Origin: CAYJFD01 sp964369605
Lineage (GTDB): Bacteria; Bacteroidota; Bacteroidia; Bacteroidales; UBA932
NCBI GenBank assembly: GCA_964369605.1
Contig: CAYJFD010000001.1
Coordinates: 183,137 to 247,136 of the forward strand
Reading direction: 5' to 3'
DNA: 64,000 nt
A program made the position numbers and the translations under genes. The notes below the pieces were generated by a model. That model ran no database searches, had not been told where the DNA came from, and saw nothing but the letters and a program-made list of their open reading frames with translations. Below are positions 31,620 through 40,479 of this stretch, one piece after another. Numbering within the stretch: position 1 is the first letter of the stretch; each line of letters opens with the position of its first letter.

Positions 31620-34436
31620 TTAGAATGCCATTATAGCGCGAACTGCTGTCACACTTTCTTTGTTGCGTTGTCCTACACGAGCAGTCTTTAGGCTGATAAA
31701 GAAAATAGAGGTGCCACTATCTTCTGAAGAACTAATAAGATTTATATTAGTATCATACGAATTCCCATCGAAGTTGAATCCATGCCCTCCTTTATCTGTA
31801 AGTTTCTTGTTAAAACTATTTCTTTCTGTTGTATAATTTGTTGCAGCAGGATACATGTCACGGAATAGTCCCCAATCATCTATTACTCCATTTCCGTGGT
31901 TTGGAGATTCTCCGTCTCGCGTCATTCTTAATCCACACATTGCAGCATATAGTATTCTTAGCTCTAGAGCTGAAGGGAGATACCAAATATTTTTAGAAGT
32001 AGAAGAATAAGTTGTTCCAGCAGCATTTTTCTGGTGAGCCCACTGTGCAGCTGGGTATTTACTTAGATTACTACTATTTTCAGAAAGTACCTTCATATTA
32101 GCGAGTCCATCAGTCAGAGATAAATTATTAACTTCTTCACTATCATCAAGGCCATAGGATGCTTCTCCCTCATCAAGAGCTATTATCTTACCACTACTTG
32201 CGCTGCCGCCAGGGTATGGTGAGTCTATCCAAAAGACTATACCAATAGGATTGGTGCTATTTGGATAGTAATCTCCAACAGAGTATGAGCCTGATGGGCT
32301 AGCAGTATTTACCTTAATAGTACAGGTCGCACTCTCAGTGCCCACTGAAGCTTTAGCGGTGATTATAGCGGAACCTCCAGCTTTTGTTGTCACCTTGCCT
32401 TTGGAATCTACACTTGCTACTGAAGTATTTGATGAACTCCAAATGAGATTTTTGTTAGTCTCAGTATTATCTGGTAATATAGTAGGAGTAAGAGTTAGAG
32501 TCACTCCAACGTTAGCGACAAATAAGTCTTTGTCTAAGGTTATGGATGTAGGAGCACCTGCTGGAGGGGGTAATAGGTCAAAAAGCACCTGTTTTGTCTC
32601 TCCACTTGGAGCTGTAGCGATTAAGCTAACTCTCTTCGTTTCAGAGCTAGGTTGCGTAATAGAACTTATAGTCATAGATCCATTCCCATTATCTGTGTAG
32701 TTAATATGCACTTCACCTGTTCCGTCCTCACTAGTTGACCACACAGTTTTAGCATAGGTCTCATCTGTGCCTACTTTACCGACCCATATAGTTCTATTAT
32801 TGAAAAAGTAATAATTCTCTGTAGACTCGATTTCTGAAAGAGGTCTGTAGGCAGTTATAACACCAGAGGAATTAAAGTTACCTATTGACATTCCCGTTGG
32901 GAAATCCTCAAGAGCTACAAGATTAAACTTGAATGTCTTCTTTTCTTTATTTGGAGCAGTCGCAGTAAATGTTACCGTCTTAGTGCCAGATGCAGGAAGT
33001 GTGATATTTGTAATAGTTAATATACCACCAGACTGGGAGAATGTGATTAGTTTACTTCCAGATGTCTCACTAGATGACCAAGTAGTTCCAGAGTAAGTGA
33101 TTACAGTTTTACCGTTTAGTGTTCCAACTCTATAGGTTGTGTTCTTATAGGTCTCTGTATCCTCTGTAGATTCGATAACAATAGGTGTTAAAGAATTAAC
33201 TGATTTTGAACCAGGGAATCCATCGTGTCTTTGAAAAATATTTGATCCTACAGGGAAGCCTTCTGTACTTGGAACAGCCACAAGGTCAAACCTGAATGTC
33301 ATCTTTTCTTTATTTGGAGCAGTCGCAGTGAATGTTACCGTCTTAGTACCAGATGCAGGAAGTGTGATATTTGTAATAGTTAATATACCACCAGACTGGG
33401 AGAATGTGATTAGTTTACTTCCAGATGTCTCACTAGATGACCAAGTAGTTCCAGAGTAAGTGATTACAGTTTTACCGTTTAGTGTTCCAACTCTATAAGT
33501 TGTGTTCTTATAGGTTTCTGTATCCTCTGTAGATTCGATAACAATAGGTGTTAAAGAATTAACTGATGTTGAACCAAAGAATCCATCGTGTTTTTGAAAA
33601 ATATTTGCTCCCACAGGGAAGCCCTCACTGCTAGTTGGACCATTGGCAGTAATGCTATAATGCATACCTGCAATAAGAGTATTAGAGCCTGAAGAGCGGA
33701 AAACTTCGACAAATGTAGAACCTTTATCCTCTGATAGCTCTACTACTATCTCTCCGTCAGTTGTTCCAGGAGCAACTGAGAAATCGAAAGTATAGCTATT
33801 GTCGACTACTGCCTCCTCCCAATTATATAACTCATAGCTGTGTTCGTAGGAAGTTTCGTCAATGCTAAAAGTGATCTTTACTTTAGATGTTGTCCCTTTA
33901 GCTGTCTTAACTGTTAGGCCTATATATGAATGTAGGTGTACAAGTGAGATAGGTCCACTTACGGAGATAGCGCTTGGAGTATATAGAATAACATCCATCA
34001 AATTACTCTTATCAAATGCCTCGTCTATATGATTTCTTTGCAAAGATGTTGCATAGTTATATGGATCAGCATAAGTTCGGTTAGTGCCGTGATGAAAACG
34101 GTACTTTGTTCCTAAACTCAGTTTAGAGCCCGATAAGAACGTAAATTTAGCGCTACCATCTGATGCGATGTCTCCCAAAGCAGCGATTTTGTAGAGTGCT
34201 ACGTGAGAATCGCCAGCTGCGTTAGAAACTTGTAGAACATCGCCAACCTTCCAATCTACTTTATATCCCAAACCAGAATTAGGCGTGATATTAACTCTCG
34301 TGTCAGTTGCAGTCCCAGGAGCGGCAACGGTTAAAGTCTCTATATTCAATAAGTCTTGTGCGAATTCATCTTTCTTACATCCAAATAACATCGTAATGGA
34401 GATGAAGATGAGTATAAATTTTATTATATTTTTCAT
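31620..34436 (-). CDS. Repeat-containing surface lipoprotein with BIG2 and FISUMP-like C-terminal domain, 938 aa
   Basis: The lipobox is LFGC (Cys20). Residues about 30-270 resemble a fimbrillin-like domain (WKVGDVLQVSNAAGDSHVAL; LVHLHSYIGLTVKTAKGTT). Then come two nearly identical 121-aa repeats (each starting EGFPVG.NIFQ.HDGF.GS) and a third, diverged one starting DFPTGMSIGNFNSSG. A BIG2 domain follows (SITLDKDLFVANVG...VWSSSNTSVASVDSKGKVTT-like). The last 220 or so residues carry NIWYLPSALELRILYAAMCG and end TAVRAIMAF, like Fibrobacter-type (FISUMP/DUF1566-like) domains. It is probably cell-surface and adhesin-like. It is separated from the BIG2 gene by only 28 nt and ends at a strong terminator. 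Confidence 0.85.
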   Translation of the reverse strand: MKNIIKFILIFISITMLFGCKKDEFAQDLLNIETLTVAAPGTATDTRVNITPNSGLGYKVDWKVGDVLQVSNAAGDSHVALYKIAALGDIASDGSAKFTFLSGSKLSLGTKYRFHHGTNRTYADPYNYATSLQRNHIDEAFDKSNLMDVILYTPSAISVSGPISLVHLHSYIGLTVKTAKGTTSKVKITFSIDETSYEHSYELYNWEEAVVDNSYTFDFSVAPGTTDGEIVVELSEDKGSTFVEVFRSSGSNTLIAGMHYSITANGPTSSEGFPVGANIFQKHDGFFGSTSVNSLTPIVIESTEDTETYKNTTYRVGTLNGKTVITYSGTTWSSSETSGSKLITFSQSGGILTITNITLPASGTKTVTFTATAPNKEKMTFRFDLVAVPSTEGFPVGSNIFQRHDGFPGSKSVNSLTPIVIESTEDTETYKNTTYRVGTLNGKTVITYSGTTWSSSETSGSKLITFSQSGGILTITNITLPASGTKTVTFTATAPNKEKKTFKFNLVALEDFPTGMSIGNFNSSGVITAYRPLSEIESTENYYFFNNRTIWVGKVGTDETYAKTVWSTSEDGTGEVHINYTDNGNGSMTISSITQPSSETKRVSLIATAPSGETKQVLFDLLPPPAGAPTSITLDKDLFVANVGVTLTLTPTILPDNTETNKNLIWSSSNTSVASVDSKGKVTTKAGGSAIITAKASVGTESATCTIKVNTASPSGSYSVGDYYPNSTNPIGIVFWIDSPYPGGSASSGKIIALDEGEASYGLDDSEEVNNLSLTDGLANMKVLSENSSNLSKYPAAQWAHQKNAAGTTYSSTSKNIWYLPSALELRILYAAMCGLRMTRDGESPNHGNGVIDDWGLFRDMYPAATNYTTERNSFNKKLTDKGGHGFNFDGNSYDTNINLISSSEDSGTSIFFISLKTARVGQRNKESVTAVRAIMAF
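32938..33603 (-). repeat. Tandem 363-bp repeat inside surface lipoprotein gene
   Basis: Two blocks offset by exactly 363 bp (121 codons) are almost identical at the DNA level; for example the TTTATTTGGAGCAGTCGCAG run occurs at both 32946 and 33309. Synonymous sites are barely diverged, which indicates recent duplication or gene conversion. Confidence 0.85.
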
Positions 34437-34464
34437 GTCTTTGATATTAAACTATTATTTATAA

Positions 34465-36469
34465 TTATAGAATCTCACCGCCATCACCGATGTCAGGAGG
34501 ATTTCCTCCAGATGTATCGTCGTCTTCTACGATGATATTTATTGTTTTATTCAAGTGAGACATCATACTAAACTGAAGTGTTAAAGTCGTCGTTCCTTTA
34601 GCCTTACCAGTGATCTTTTTCGTACCATAGTCGAAACTTAAGATGCTATTTGAGCCAATGCCCCAGTTTGTAGAGTACCATTCGTATTCACTTCCACTAG
34701 CAGGTGTTCTAGGTAGTATATTCCTAGAAATAACAAGCACATCACCTACCTTTATAGTTTTAGAAGTAGGTGTAGCTACTCCATCAAGTAATATTTCACC
34801 ACCTGTAAGTTTAGTCTTAACCATGACTTCGCAAGAGGCTTCTTTATTTCCTTCAACTGTTGTAGCGGTAATAGTAGCAGTTCCACCAGCAACTGCAGTG
34901 ACTTTACCTGTTGCTGCATCCACTTTTGCTACACTTGAGTTGCTAGAACTCCAAGTAACATCTCTGTTCCCAGCATCAGCAGGAAGAACAGTTGCAATTA
35001 GTGTAAACTCGCTCAAATCAGAAAGAATATATGTCGGAGCAGGAGTTAAACTTAAACTAGTCTTGTTAAGTGATATGCTTGAAACAGGAATGCCAGCCTT
35101 TGCCACATTCACTGTACAAGTAGCGGTTTTATTTCCATCAACAGTAGTTACAGTAATCGTCGCACTACCCTTAGAATGTGCCGTAAGTCTACCGTTAGCA
35201 TCCACACTCGCAACGCTCGTGTTATCACTCCTCCAAGTGACTCCCTGTTCAGTCGCATTATCAGGAAATACATTAGCAGTTAGGATTCGACTGCTTCCTT
35301 CATATATATTAATCACAGTGTAATCAAAAGTGACGTGGGTAACAGGAATATTTACCTTAGTAACTGTAACCTTACAAGTAGCAGTTTTACCTCNNNNNNN
35401 NNNNNNNNNNNNNNNNNNNNNNNNNNNNNNNNNNNNNNNNNNNNNNNNNNNNNNNNNNNNNNNNNNNNNNNNNNNNNNNNNNNNNNNNNNNNNTCGGGTT
35501 ATCACTTCTCCAAGTAAGCCCTTGTTCAGTGGCATCATCAGGGTTGATGGTTGCTTTAAGTGTTTCTTCCTCACCTTCGATAAGCGATATAGAGGTCTTA
35601 TTAAGAGATACGCTAGTAACAGGAATATTTACCTTAGTAACTGTAACCTTACAAGTAGCAGTTTTACCTCCGTCGTCAGTCGTAACAGTAATCGTAGCAC
35701 TACCATCAGAGTGTGCTGTAACCTTGCCGTTAGCATCTACACTAGCAGCGCTCGGGTTATCACTTCTCCAAGTAAGCCCTTGTTCAGTGGCATCATCAGG
35801 GTTGATAGTTGCTTTAAGTGTTTCTTCCTCACCTTCGACAAGTGATATCGAGGTCTTATTAAGAGATACACTCGTTACGGGAATGTGAGCTGCGCTAACT
35901 GTAACAATACAAACAGCAGTTTTGCCTCCATCTTCTGTTTCAACAGTAATAGCAGCACTGCCCTTTTCAATAGCTGAAACAATGCCGTTAGTAACTTTGG
36001 CAACATTTTCATTATCAGAGCTCCAACTGATATTTGTGTTCGATGCATCCAAAGGAGTAATAGAGGCTATAAGAGTTTCCTTTTCGCCCTCTATTAGGTT
36101 AATCTTGCTCTTATCTAGTTTAACACCAGTAACAGCGATAGTTTTAGGAATAATAGTGATAGTCACACTAGCTCTTTTTTGATTGTGAGAGCTTGCAGAA
36201 ATAGTCGCTTTGCCGGCTTCCAATGCAGTTACCTTACCATTTACAACACTAGCAGTTTTAGAATCGCTAGAGCTCCAAGTAATACTTCTGTCATCGGCAT
36301 CTTCAGGAAGAGCAGTTGCTGTAAGTTCCACAGAATCTCCGACAACTAATTCAATGTTTGATGATCCAGATATTGTTACGCTAGTAACATCTATCGGAAC
36401 CACCTCTTCAACACATGACGAGAATATCCCTACTAGATACATCGTCATAATTAAAATAAATTTCTTCAT
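34465..36469 (-). CDS. BIG2-repeat lipoprotein, interrupted by an assembly gap
   Basis: The lipobox is FSSC (Cys19). The protein is a chain of BIG2 (bacterial Ig-like 2) domains of about 86 aa, each with the pattern 'VTsVsLnktsisLveGe..tL.A.i.PddAt.q..tWrSdNpsvAsVd..GkVtA...GsatItVtt.dg'. A final variant domain ends DDDTSGGNPPDIGDGGEIL. A run of 100 N (35394-35493) splits the frame. The flanking halves are in different frames only because 100 is a placeholder: completing one repeat needs 81 nt, or 81 plus multiples of 258. I therefore treat it as one intact gene of uncertain length. It is probably a surface adhesin or stalk. It lies between the 71-aa ORF upstream and the 938-aa lipoprotein downstream, all likely one operon. 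Confidence 0.85.
35376..35891 (-). repeat. Near-identical 258-bp BIG2 repeats flanking the N gap
   Basis: The sequence around 35494-35650 recurs at 35752-35908 with an offset of exactly 258 bp (86 codons) and very few differences. One unit (35376-35633) contains the gap. Assembly failure at this point is expected. Confidence 0.85.
35394..35493. other. Assembly gap, 100 N
   Basis: Exactly 100 N, a standard scaffold placeholder of unknown true length, inside tandem BIG2 repeats. Confidence 0.98.
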
Positions 36470-36480
36470 AATATATTTTT

Positions 36481-36696
36481 TTAGAGTGATTTCTTATTAA
36501 ATAATTTGCCAAACCAATTAAGGACTCCAGATAGCTTTTTCCGTTTATTTGGAACAATCATGGACTGATATGACATATTTGATATATCATTAATAGCTTT
36601 AGAGTAAATATCAATCGTGCGATTTAATTCTCGCTTAAGTATGTCCTTATTCTCAAGAATATCCTTATTGATAATATGGTCTTCTGATGTTTTCAT
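36481..36696 (-). CDS. Small hypothetical protein, 71 aa
   Basis: I do not recognise it. MKTSEDHIINKDILENKDIL contains a short internal repeat (NKDIL, ENKDIL). A basic C-terminus follows (PNKRKKLSGVLNWFGKLFNK), which looks amphipathic and could touch membrane. It has no signal peptide. It lies 11 nt upstream of the BIG2 gene on the same strand and after a -7 box, so it is probably the first gene of the surface operon. It could be a small cytosolic accessory factor or a leader peptide. Confidence 0.55.
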   Translation of the reverse strand: MKTSEDHIINKDILENKDILKRELNRTIDIYSKAINDISNMSYQSMIVPNKRKKLSGVLNWFGKLFNKKSL

Positions 36697-36720
36697 AACT
36701 ACACATATTTTTGTTTAATG

Positions 36721-36728
36721 CAAATTTA
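36721..36728 (-). promoter_or_regulatory. -7 element of surface operon
   Basis: TAAATTTG on the minus strand, 25 nt upstream of the 71-aa ORF start. It lies about 35 nt from the first palindrome of the divergent kinase promoter, so shared regulation is possible. Confidence 0.45.
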
Positions 36729-36760
36729 GGTTAATGAGCAAAGCGCAGTTGAAAATAGGC

Positions 36761-36798
36761 GTAAGGATTTCCTTATATGAAGTGTAAGGATTTCCTTA
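36761..36798. promoter_or_regulatory. Twin palindromic operator between kinase and surface operons
   Basis: GTAAGGATTTCCTTA occurs twice, at 36761-36775 and 36784-36798, centre to centre 23 bp (about two helical turns). Each is an inverted repeat TAAGGA-TT-TCCTTA. The second overlaps the expected -33 region of the kinase promoter (36815-36822). This is the geometry of a dimeric regulator binding site, possibly the NarL-type regulator encoded just downstream. Confidence 0.7.
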
Positions 36799-36814
36799 GT
36801 AAAAAAAATAATCG

Positions 36815-36822
36815 TATATTTG
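36815..36822 (+). promoter_or_regulatory. -7 element of histidine kinase operon
   Basis: TATATTTG, 24 nt upstream of ATG 36847. The -33 position lies inside the second palindrome and reads TTTC rather than TTTG, which suggests a regulated promoter. Confidence 0.55.
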
Positions 36823-36846
36823 AACAACTTAAAGCTAGGAATCTAT

Positions 36847-38595
36847 ATGAAAATCTTACTAATCATAGTATTATTAATAAATGCCACTATAACCCCAAAT
36901 TTAGAGAGGCGACTAGAGGAGGTAGCTGCTGCAAATAAAGCTCAGGATCTACCAAGGGCAATAAGGGCCTATGAGGAGCTTTTTGAGATCTATGATAGAG
37001 AAGGTGGGTCTAAAGAAGAAAAGGTAAGCCTATTATACGAATATGCTAATCTACTGTCATATTATGGAGATTATCCAACGGCTATAGAAGTACTCCAGGA
37101 GGTAATGAAGCTTGTAGAAAATGACTCTGAGCAGAAACTTATGCTCGCTCGATGTTTAATGCAGATGGGACTGATTTCCTTCTTTTCAGAACAGCTAGAT
37201 AGTGCTCTAGATTACTACCAGAGGGCTGAAATGTTGGCTATAGAGGAAAAGAGCGATCAAGGAGTATCTATAGCGAAGAATAATATCGGAAATGTATATC
37301 AGACTAAGAAGAAATACGCAGATGCGATCTCTCAATACCTGGAGAGTCTAGAAATTCAGCAACGACTAAAAGATAGCAGCACTATTTGTAATACTCTCTA
37401 TAATGTGGGAACCTGTTATATGGAGCTTGAGGAGAATTCACTTGCAGAGCAATATCTAGAAGAGTCTTATTCAGTAGCAGTAAAAATAGATGATAGAGAG
37501 ATCGAGTCTCTAGCTCTAGTTCACTTGGGTATCCTAAAAGGTAATCGCTCGTATTTAGAACAGAGTATAGAGATCGTAGAAAAATGCGGATATAGGCAGG
37601 TACTACACGAGGCATATAAATCATATTCAGAGCTTCTTGCTCAAGGAAAGGATTATAAAGAAGCTTATGATGCACTTTTAAAGCACTCAGATTTATCCGA
37701 TTCATTGTATAAAATAGAATCTGTAAAGGAGCTAAATGAATTAAGCGTCAAGTTTAAAGAAAAGGAAAAAGAGGCTAAGATAAAACTCTTAACCATATCC
37801 CTATCTTCGACAGCAATCATATTTCTACTTGTTGTCCTAGTGCTTTATCTAACAATTAGATTCCACGTGAAGTCAAATAAAAGGTTAAAGGATATCAATC
37901 GTTTAAAGGATAGATTTGTTAGCGTTATATCGCACGATATCAAGAACCCTCTAGTGGCTCAGCGTTCCGTACTTGAGCTAATGCTCGCGAATATGGAAAG
38001 ATTAGAGATAGAACAGCTCAAAGAGCAATGCGCGCGTATTTTAGATTCGTCACAGTCCTTGCTAGACCTCCTTTACAATCTCCTGAACTGGTCGCAGCTA
38101 GAGTCTGACTCTATTAAATTTAACCCTGTAAACCTTGATGTTAGATCCGTGGTTAGGGAGGTAGAGGAAGTTCTATTTATGACACTTGCGCAAAAGAACA
38201 TATCGGTGGTCGTAGATATGCCAGAGCGAGCAATATCATTTAGTGATTATAATATGCTCTCTACGATATTTAGGAATATAATGAGTAATTCAATAAAATA
38301 TTCATACCCAGGAGCAATGGTGGAAATTATCGTAGAGGATTTAGAAGAGAAGAAATGGAAGGTCAGTGTCAAGGATAAGGGGATAGGTATGACAACAGAG
38401 GTGCTTCGAGCCTTAGCTAAACCAGATAGTAATTATTCGCAGTTAGGAACTGCGGGAGAAAGGGGTAGTGGTTTAGGATTGGCTATTACAAAAGAGATGA
38501 TTGTAATAAACGGAGGAGAGGTTACAATAGAGAGTGAATTTAACAAAGGAACAACGATATCATTTACAATACTTAAAGCGAATGAAAACAATTAG
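36847..38595 (+). CDS. TPR-containing sensor histidine kinase, 582 aa
   Basis: A hydrophobic N-terminal segment (MKILLIIVLLINATI) targets the TPR-rich sensor part (about 20-300; repeats such as ALDYYQRAEMLAIEEKSDQG and ISQYLESLEIQQRLKD) to the periplasm. A membrane helix at about residues 312-336 follows. The cytoplasmic kinase has SVISHDIKNPLVAQRSVLEL with phospho-acceptor His363, an N-box FRNIMSNSIKYSYP, DKGIGM and GERGSGLGLAI. The upstream TTG at 36820 overlaps the promoter, so ATG 36847 is used. It overlaps the response regulator gene by 14 nt, giving translational coupling. The divergent surface-protein operon is a natural candidate target. Confidence 0.92.
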   Translation: MKILLIIVLLINATITPNLERRLEEVAAANKAQDLPRAIRAYEELFEIYDREGGSKEEKVSLLYEYANLLSYYGDYPTAIEVLQEVMKLVENDSEQKLMLARCLMQMGLISFFSEQLDSALDYYQRAEMLAIEEKSDQGVSIAKNNIGNVYQTKKKYADAISQYLESLEIQQRLKDSSTICNTLYNVGTCYMELEENSLAEQYLEESYSVAVKIDDREIESLALVHLGILKGNRSYLEQSIEIVEKCGYRQVLHEAYKSYSELLAQGKDYKEAYDALLKHSDLSDSLYKIESVKELNELSVKFKEKEKEAKIKLLTISLSSTAIIFLLVVLVLYLTIRFHVKSNKRLKDINRLKDRFVSVISHDIKNPLVAQRSVLELMLANMERLEIEQLKEQCARILDSSQSLLDLLYNLLNWSQLESDSIKFNPVNLDVRSVVREVEEVLFMTLAQKNISVVVDMPERAISFSDYNMLSTIFRNIMSNSIKYSYPGAMVEIIVEDLEEKKWKVSVKDKGIGMTTEVLRALAKPDSNYSQLGTAGERGSGLGLAITKEMIVINGGEVTIESEFNKGTTISFTILKANENN

Positions 38596-39235
38596 AGTCA
38601 TAATCGTGGATGATCATTTTCTAGTGAGAGTAGGGCTAAGAAATACTCTTGAAATGAAAAATGATGAAGATTTCCAAATAGAGGTAGTCGGCGAAGCCGC
38701 AAATGCAAAAGAATTCTATGCTCTATTAGAGCAAGGCCTAGAAGCTGATATAGTCCTTTTAGATCTAAATCTTCCAGATGAAACTGGAGGACAGATAGCA
38801 AAGAGAATAATTAGTAGTGGCTCTGAAATGAAAATTTTAATTCTCTCTGCTGAGAACTCCCACGAGATGGTTGGTCAGTTATTAGATGTAGAAATAAATG
38901 GTTTTATCGGAAAAGGTGGGCCGCCTAGAGAGTTATTCAGGGCTATAGAGAGTATATGTAGTGGCGTTAACTATTATGGAAAAGATATGGCTGCATTACT
39001 ACATAGTATTGTAGTATCAAAAGAGAATGTGGAAGAAGATATATTTACCCCTACTGAGTTTAAAGTCTTAAAGCTAGCAGCAACAGGTGCGTATACCAAG
39101 GAGATCGCAGACGAATTAGATATGAATGTGAAAACCGTTAGTGTACACAAGACGAGAATTTTTAAGAAACTAGGAATAAATAGTAACTCAGAATTGGTGC
39201 TATATGCTATAAAAAAAGGCTTGATAAAAATATAA
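38582..39235 (+). CDS. NarL/LuxR-type response regulator, 217 aa
   Basis: Receiver domain: VIIVDDHFLVRVGLRNTLEM with the acidic pair near residues 8-9, phospho-acceptor Asp61 in VLLDLNLPDETGG, ILILSAE and FIGKGGPPREL. C-terminal LuxR helix-turn-helix: FTPTEFKVLKLAATGAYTKE, then IADELDMNVKTVSVHKTRIF. It is the cognate partner of the kinase it overlaps. NarL-type regulators bind short inverted repeats as dimers, which fits the twin palindrome upstream of this operon. An ORF extension upstream to 38534 lies inside the kinase gene and is discounted. Confidence 0.93.
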   Translation: MKTIRVIIVDDHFLVRVGLRNTLEMKNDEDFQIEVVGEAANAKEFYALLEQGLEADIVLLDLNLPDETGGQIAKRIISSGSEMKILILSAENSHEMVGQLLDVEINGFIGKGGPPRELFRAIESICSGVNYYGKDMAALLHSIVVSKENVEEDIFTPTEFKVLKLAATGAYTKEIADELDMNVKTVSVHKTRIFKKLGINSNSELVLYAIKKGLIKI

Positions 39236-39341
39236 GTTTCTGTTAAACTGCTGAAATTTAGGGTTTATTATTTGGAAGATCCTAGAAATAGTATTATTTT
39301 TATAGCAAGTTTAATTATTAATTTTACAAAAGCAAGAAAGT

Positions 39342-39500
39342 ATGAAAACTTATGTATGTGAAGTATGCGGTTATGTTTACGATCCTGAGATCGGCGACCC
39401 AGATAACGGAATAAATCCAGGAACTCCTTGGGAAGAACTACCTGAAGACTGGGTATGTCCTCTATGCGGAGAAGGAAAAGATGTTTTCGTAGAAGAGTAG
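39342..39500 (+). CDS. Rubredoxin, 52 aa
   Basis: Small iron protein with two Cys-x2-Cys pairs, YVCEVCGYVYDPEIGDPDNG and WVCPLCGEGKD, which bind one iron atom. The PGTPWEELPEDW stretch between them is the rubredoxin signature. It carries single electrons, commonly to rubrerythrin or superoxide reductase in anaerobes. It is monocistronic, with a strong terminator 20 nt after the stop. Confidence 0.97.
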   Translation: MKTYVCEVCGYVYDPEIGDPDNGINPGTPWEELPEDWVCPLCGEGKDVFVEE

Positions 39501-39516
39501 CATCTTCTAGTAGATA

Positions 39517-39548
39517 TAATAAAAGCCCCAAATTTGGGGCTTTTATTA
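39517..39548. terminator. Bidirectional terminator between rubredoxin and lgt
   Basis: A near-perfect palindrome, AATAAAAGCCCCAAA / TTTGGGGCTTTTATT, with A-rich and T-rich flanks. It lies between convergent genes. Confidence 0.9.
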
Positions 39549-39566
39549 TTATATAGAATCAGGTGT

Positions 39567-40475
39567 TTAATATCTAAATTTCTTTTCGCCTTTTCTCTTT
39601 TCTCCCTTTTGTTTTGGAGTGTTTATGTTGGCGCTCTGTCTTTCATTAGAAGGGATCTCTCTTAAAGCAGGCTTACCTTGCTTCCAACTCCAGATCATTA
39701 ATATGATACCGGCTAGGATAAATGGGATACTTAAGATTTGTCCCATATTAAAGAACATGCCGATCTCAAAATCAGATTGAGGCTCTTTTATATATTCTAT
39801 CATAAATCTCCATCCAAAAATCCAGATGAAAAGGAAGCTAACAAGCATACCTCTTTTAAGCTTTGGCATTAGTTTGTAGTATGCAAATAACAGCATTAAT
39901 CCTAATACTAAATAGCAAAGAGCTTCATATATCTGAGTTGGATGTTTAGCTACCGTTTCTCCTTGAAGAGTGAATATAAAACCCCAAGGTAGATCAGTAG
40001 GGTTTCCGTAAATCTCAGAGTTAAATAAGTTTCCAAGGCGAATGAAACAAGCGACAAAGCAAGTAGGAATAGCTACTCTGTCCATAAGCCAAAGCGCATC
40101 GATGTTATATTTCTTTCCGTATTTTCTAATATACCAAAATACCGCAATAATAACCCCGACTGTTCCACCATGAGAGGCAAGTCCTCCCTTCCAAGTCATA
40201 AGTATTTCTAGGGGATTTGCAAGGTAGTATTTAGGATCATAGAAAAGAACGTGGCCTAGTCTAGCTCCTACCACTATGCCTATTAATACTGCCCACATAA
40301 GAGAGTCAACTAGTTCTGTCTTTAGTCCCTCCTTCTTATACATATTACAAGCTAAGTAGTATCCTAGTGGAAAAATACCGACTAAGAAGAAAAGGGGATA
40401 GAAGTTAAGGTCGAATTTCCCAATGCTAAAAATTGTAGGATCTACATCCCATACAATAGAAAGTAAGTTTATCAT
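39567..40475 (-). CDS. lgt: Prolipoprotein diacylglyceryl transferase, 302 aa
   Basis: An inner-membrane enzyme that moves a diacylglyceryl group from phosphatidylglycerol to the lipobox Cys of prolipoproteins, so it serves the several lipoproteins in this window. About seven membrane helices. Signature FIRLGNLFNSEIYGNPTDLP holds the essential Arg and Asn-Glu pair, with GGLASHGG and HPTQIYEAL. The C-terminus is a Lys-rich cytosolic tail, longer than in many homologues. It follows the methyltransferase gene after 4 nt. Confidence 0.96.
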   Translation of the reverse strand: MINLLSIVWDVDPTIFSIGKFDLNFYPLFFLVGIFPLGYYLACNMYKKEGLKTELVDSLMWAVLIGIVVGARLGHVLFYDPKYYLANPLEILMTWKGGLASHGGTVGVIIAVFWYIRKYGKKYNIDALWLMDRVAIPTCFVACFIRLGNLFNSEIYGNPTDLPWGFIFTLQGETVAKHPTQIYEALCYLVLGLMLLFAYYKLMPKLKRGMLVSFLFIWIFGWRFMIEYIKEPQSDFEIGMFFNMGQILSIPFILAGIILMIWSWKQGKPALREIPSNERQSANINTPKQKGEKRKGEKKFRY

Positions 40476-40479
40476 AAAT

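Noticed and set aside
35376..35891. Regularly spaced repeats that could look like a CRISPR array
   Set aside because: The units are 258 bp, in frame and encode BIG2 domains; there are no short unique spacers and no cas genes.
34465..36469. Two separate or frameshifted BIG2 genes
   Set aside because: The frame change is produced by the 100-N placeholder. The required 81 + 258n nt restores one frame, so one gene is more likely.
36481..36696. Toxin-antitoxin or small regulator identity for the 71-aa ORF
   Set aside because: No matching motif or partner; left as hypothetical.
39268..39531. An 87-aa minus-strand open frame over the rubredoxin gene
   Set aside because: The opposite strand encodes a textbook rubredoxin with both Cys pairs; this frame is its shadow.
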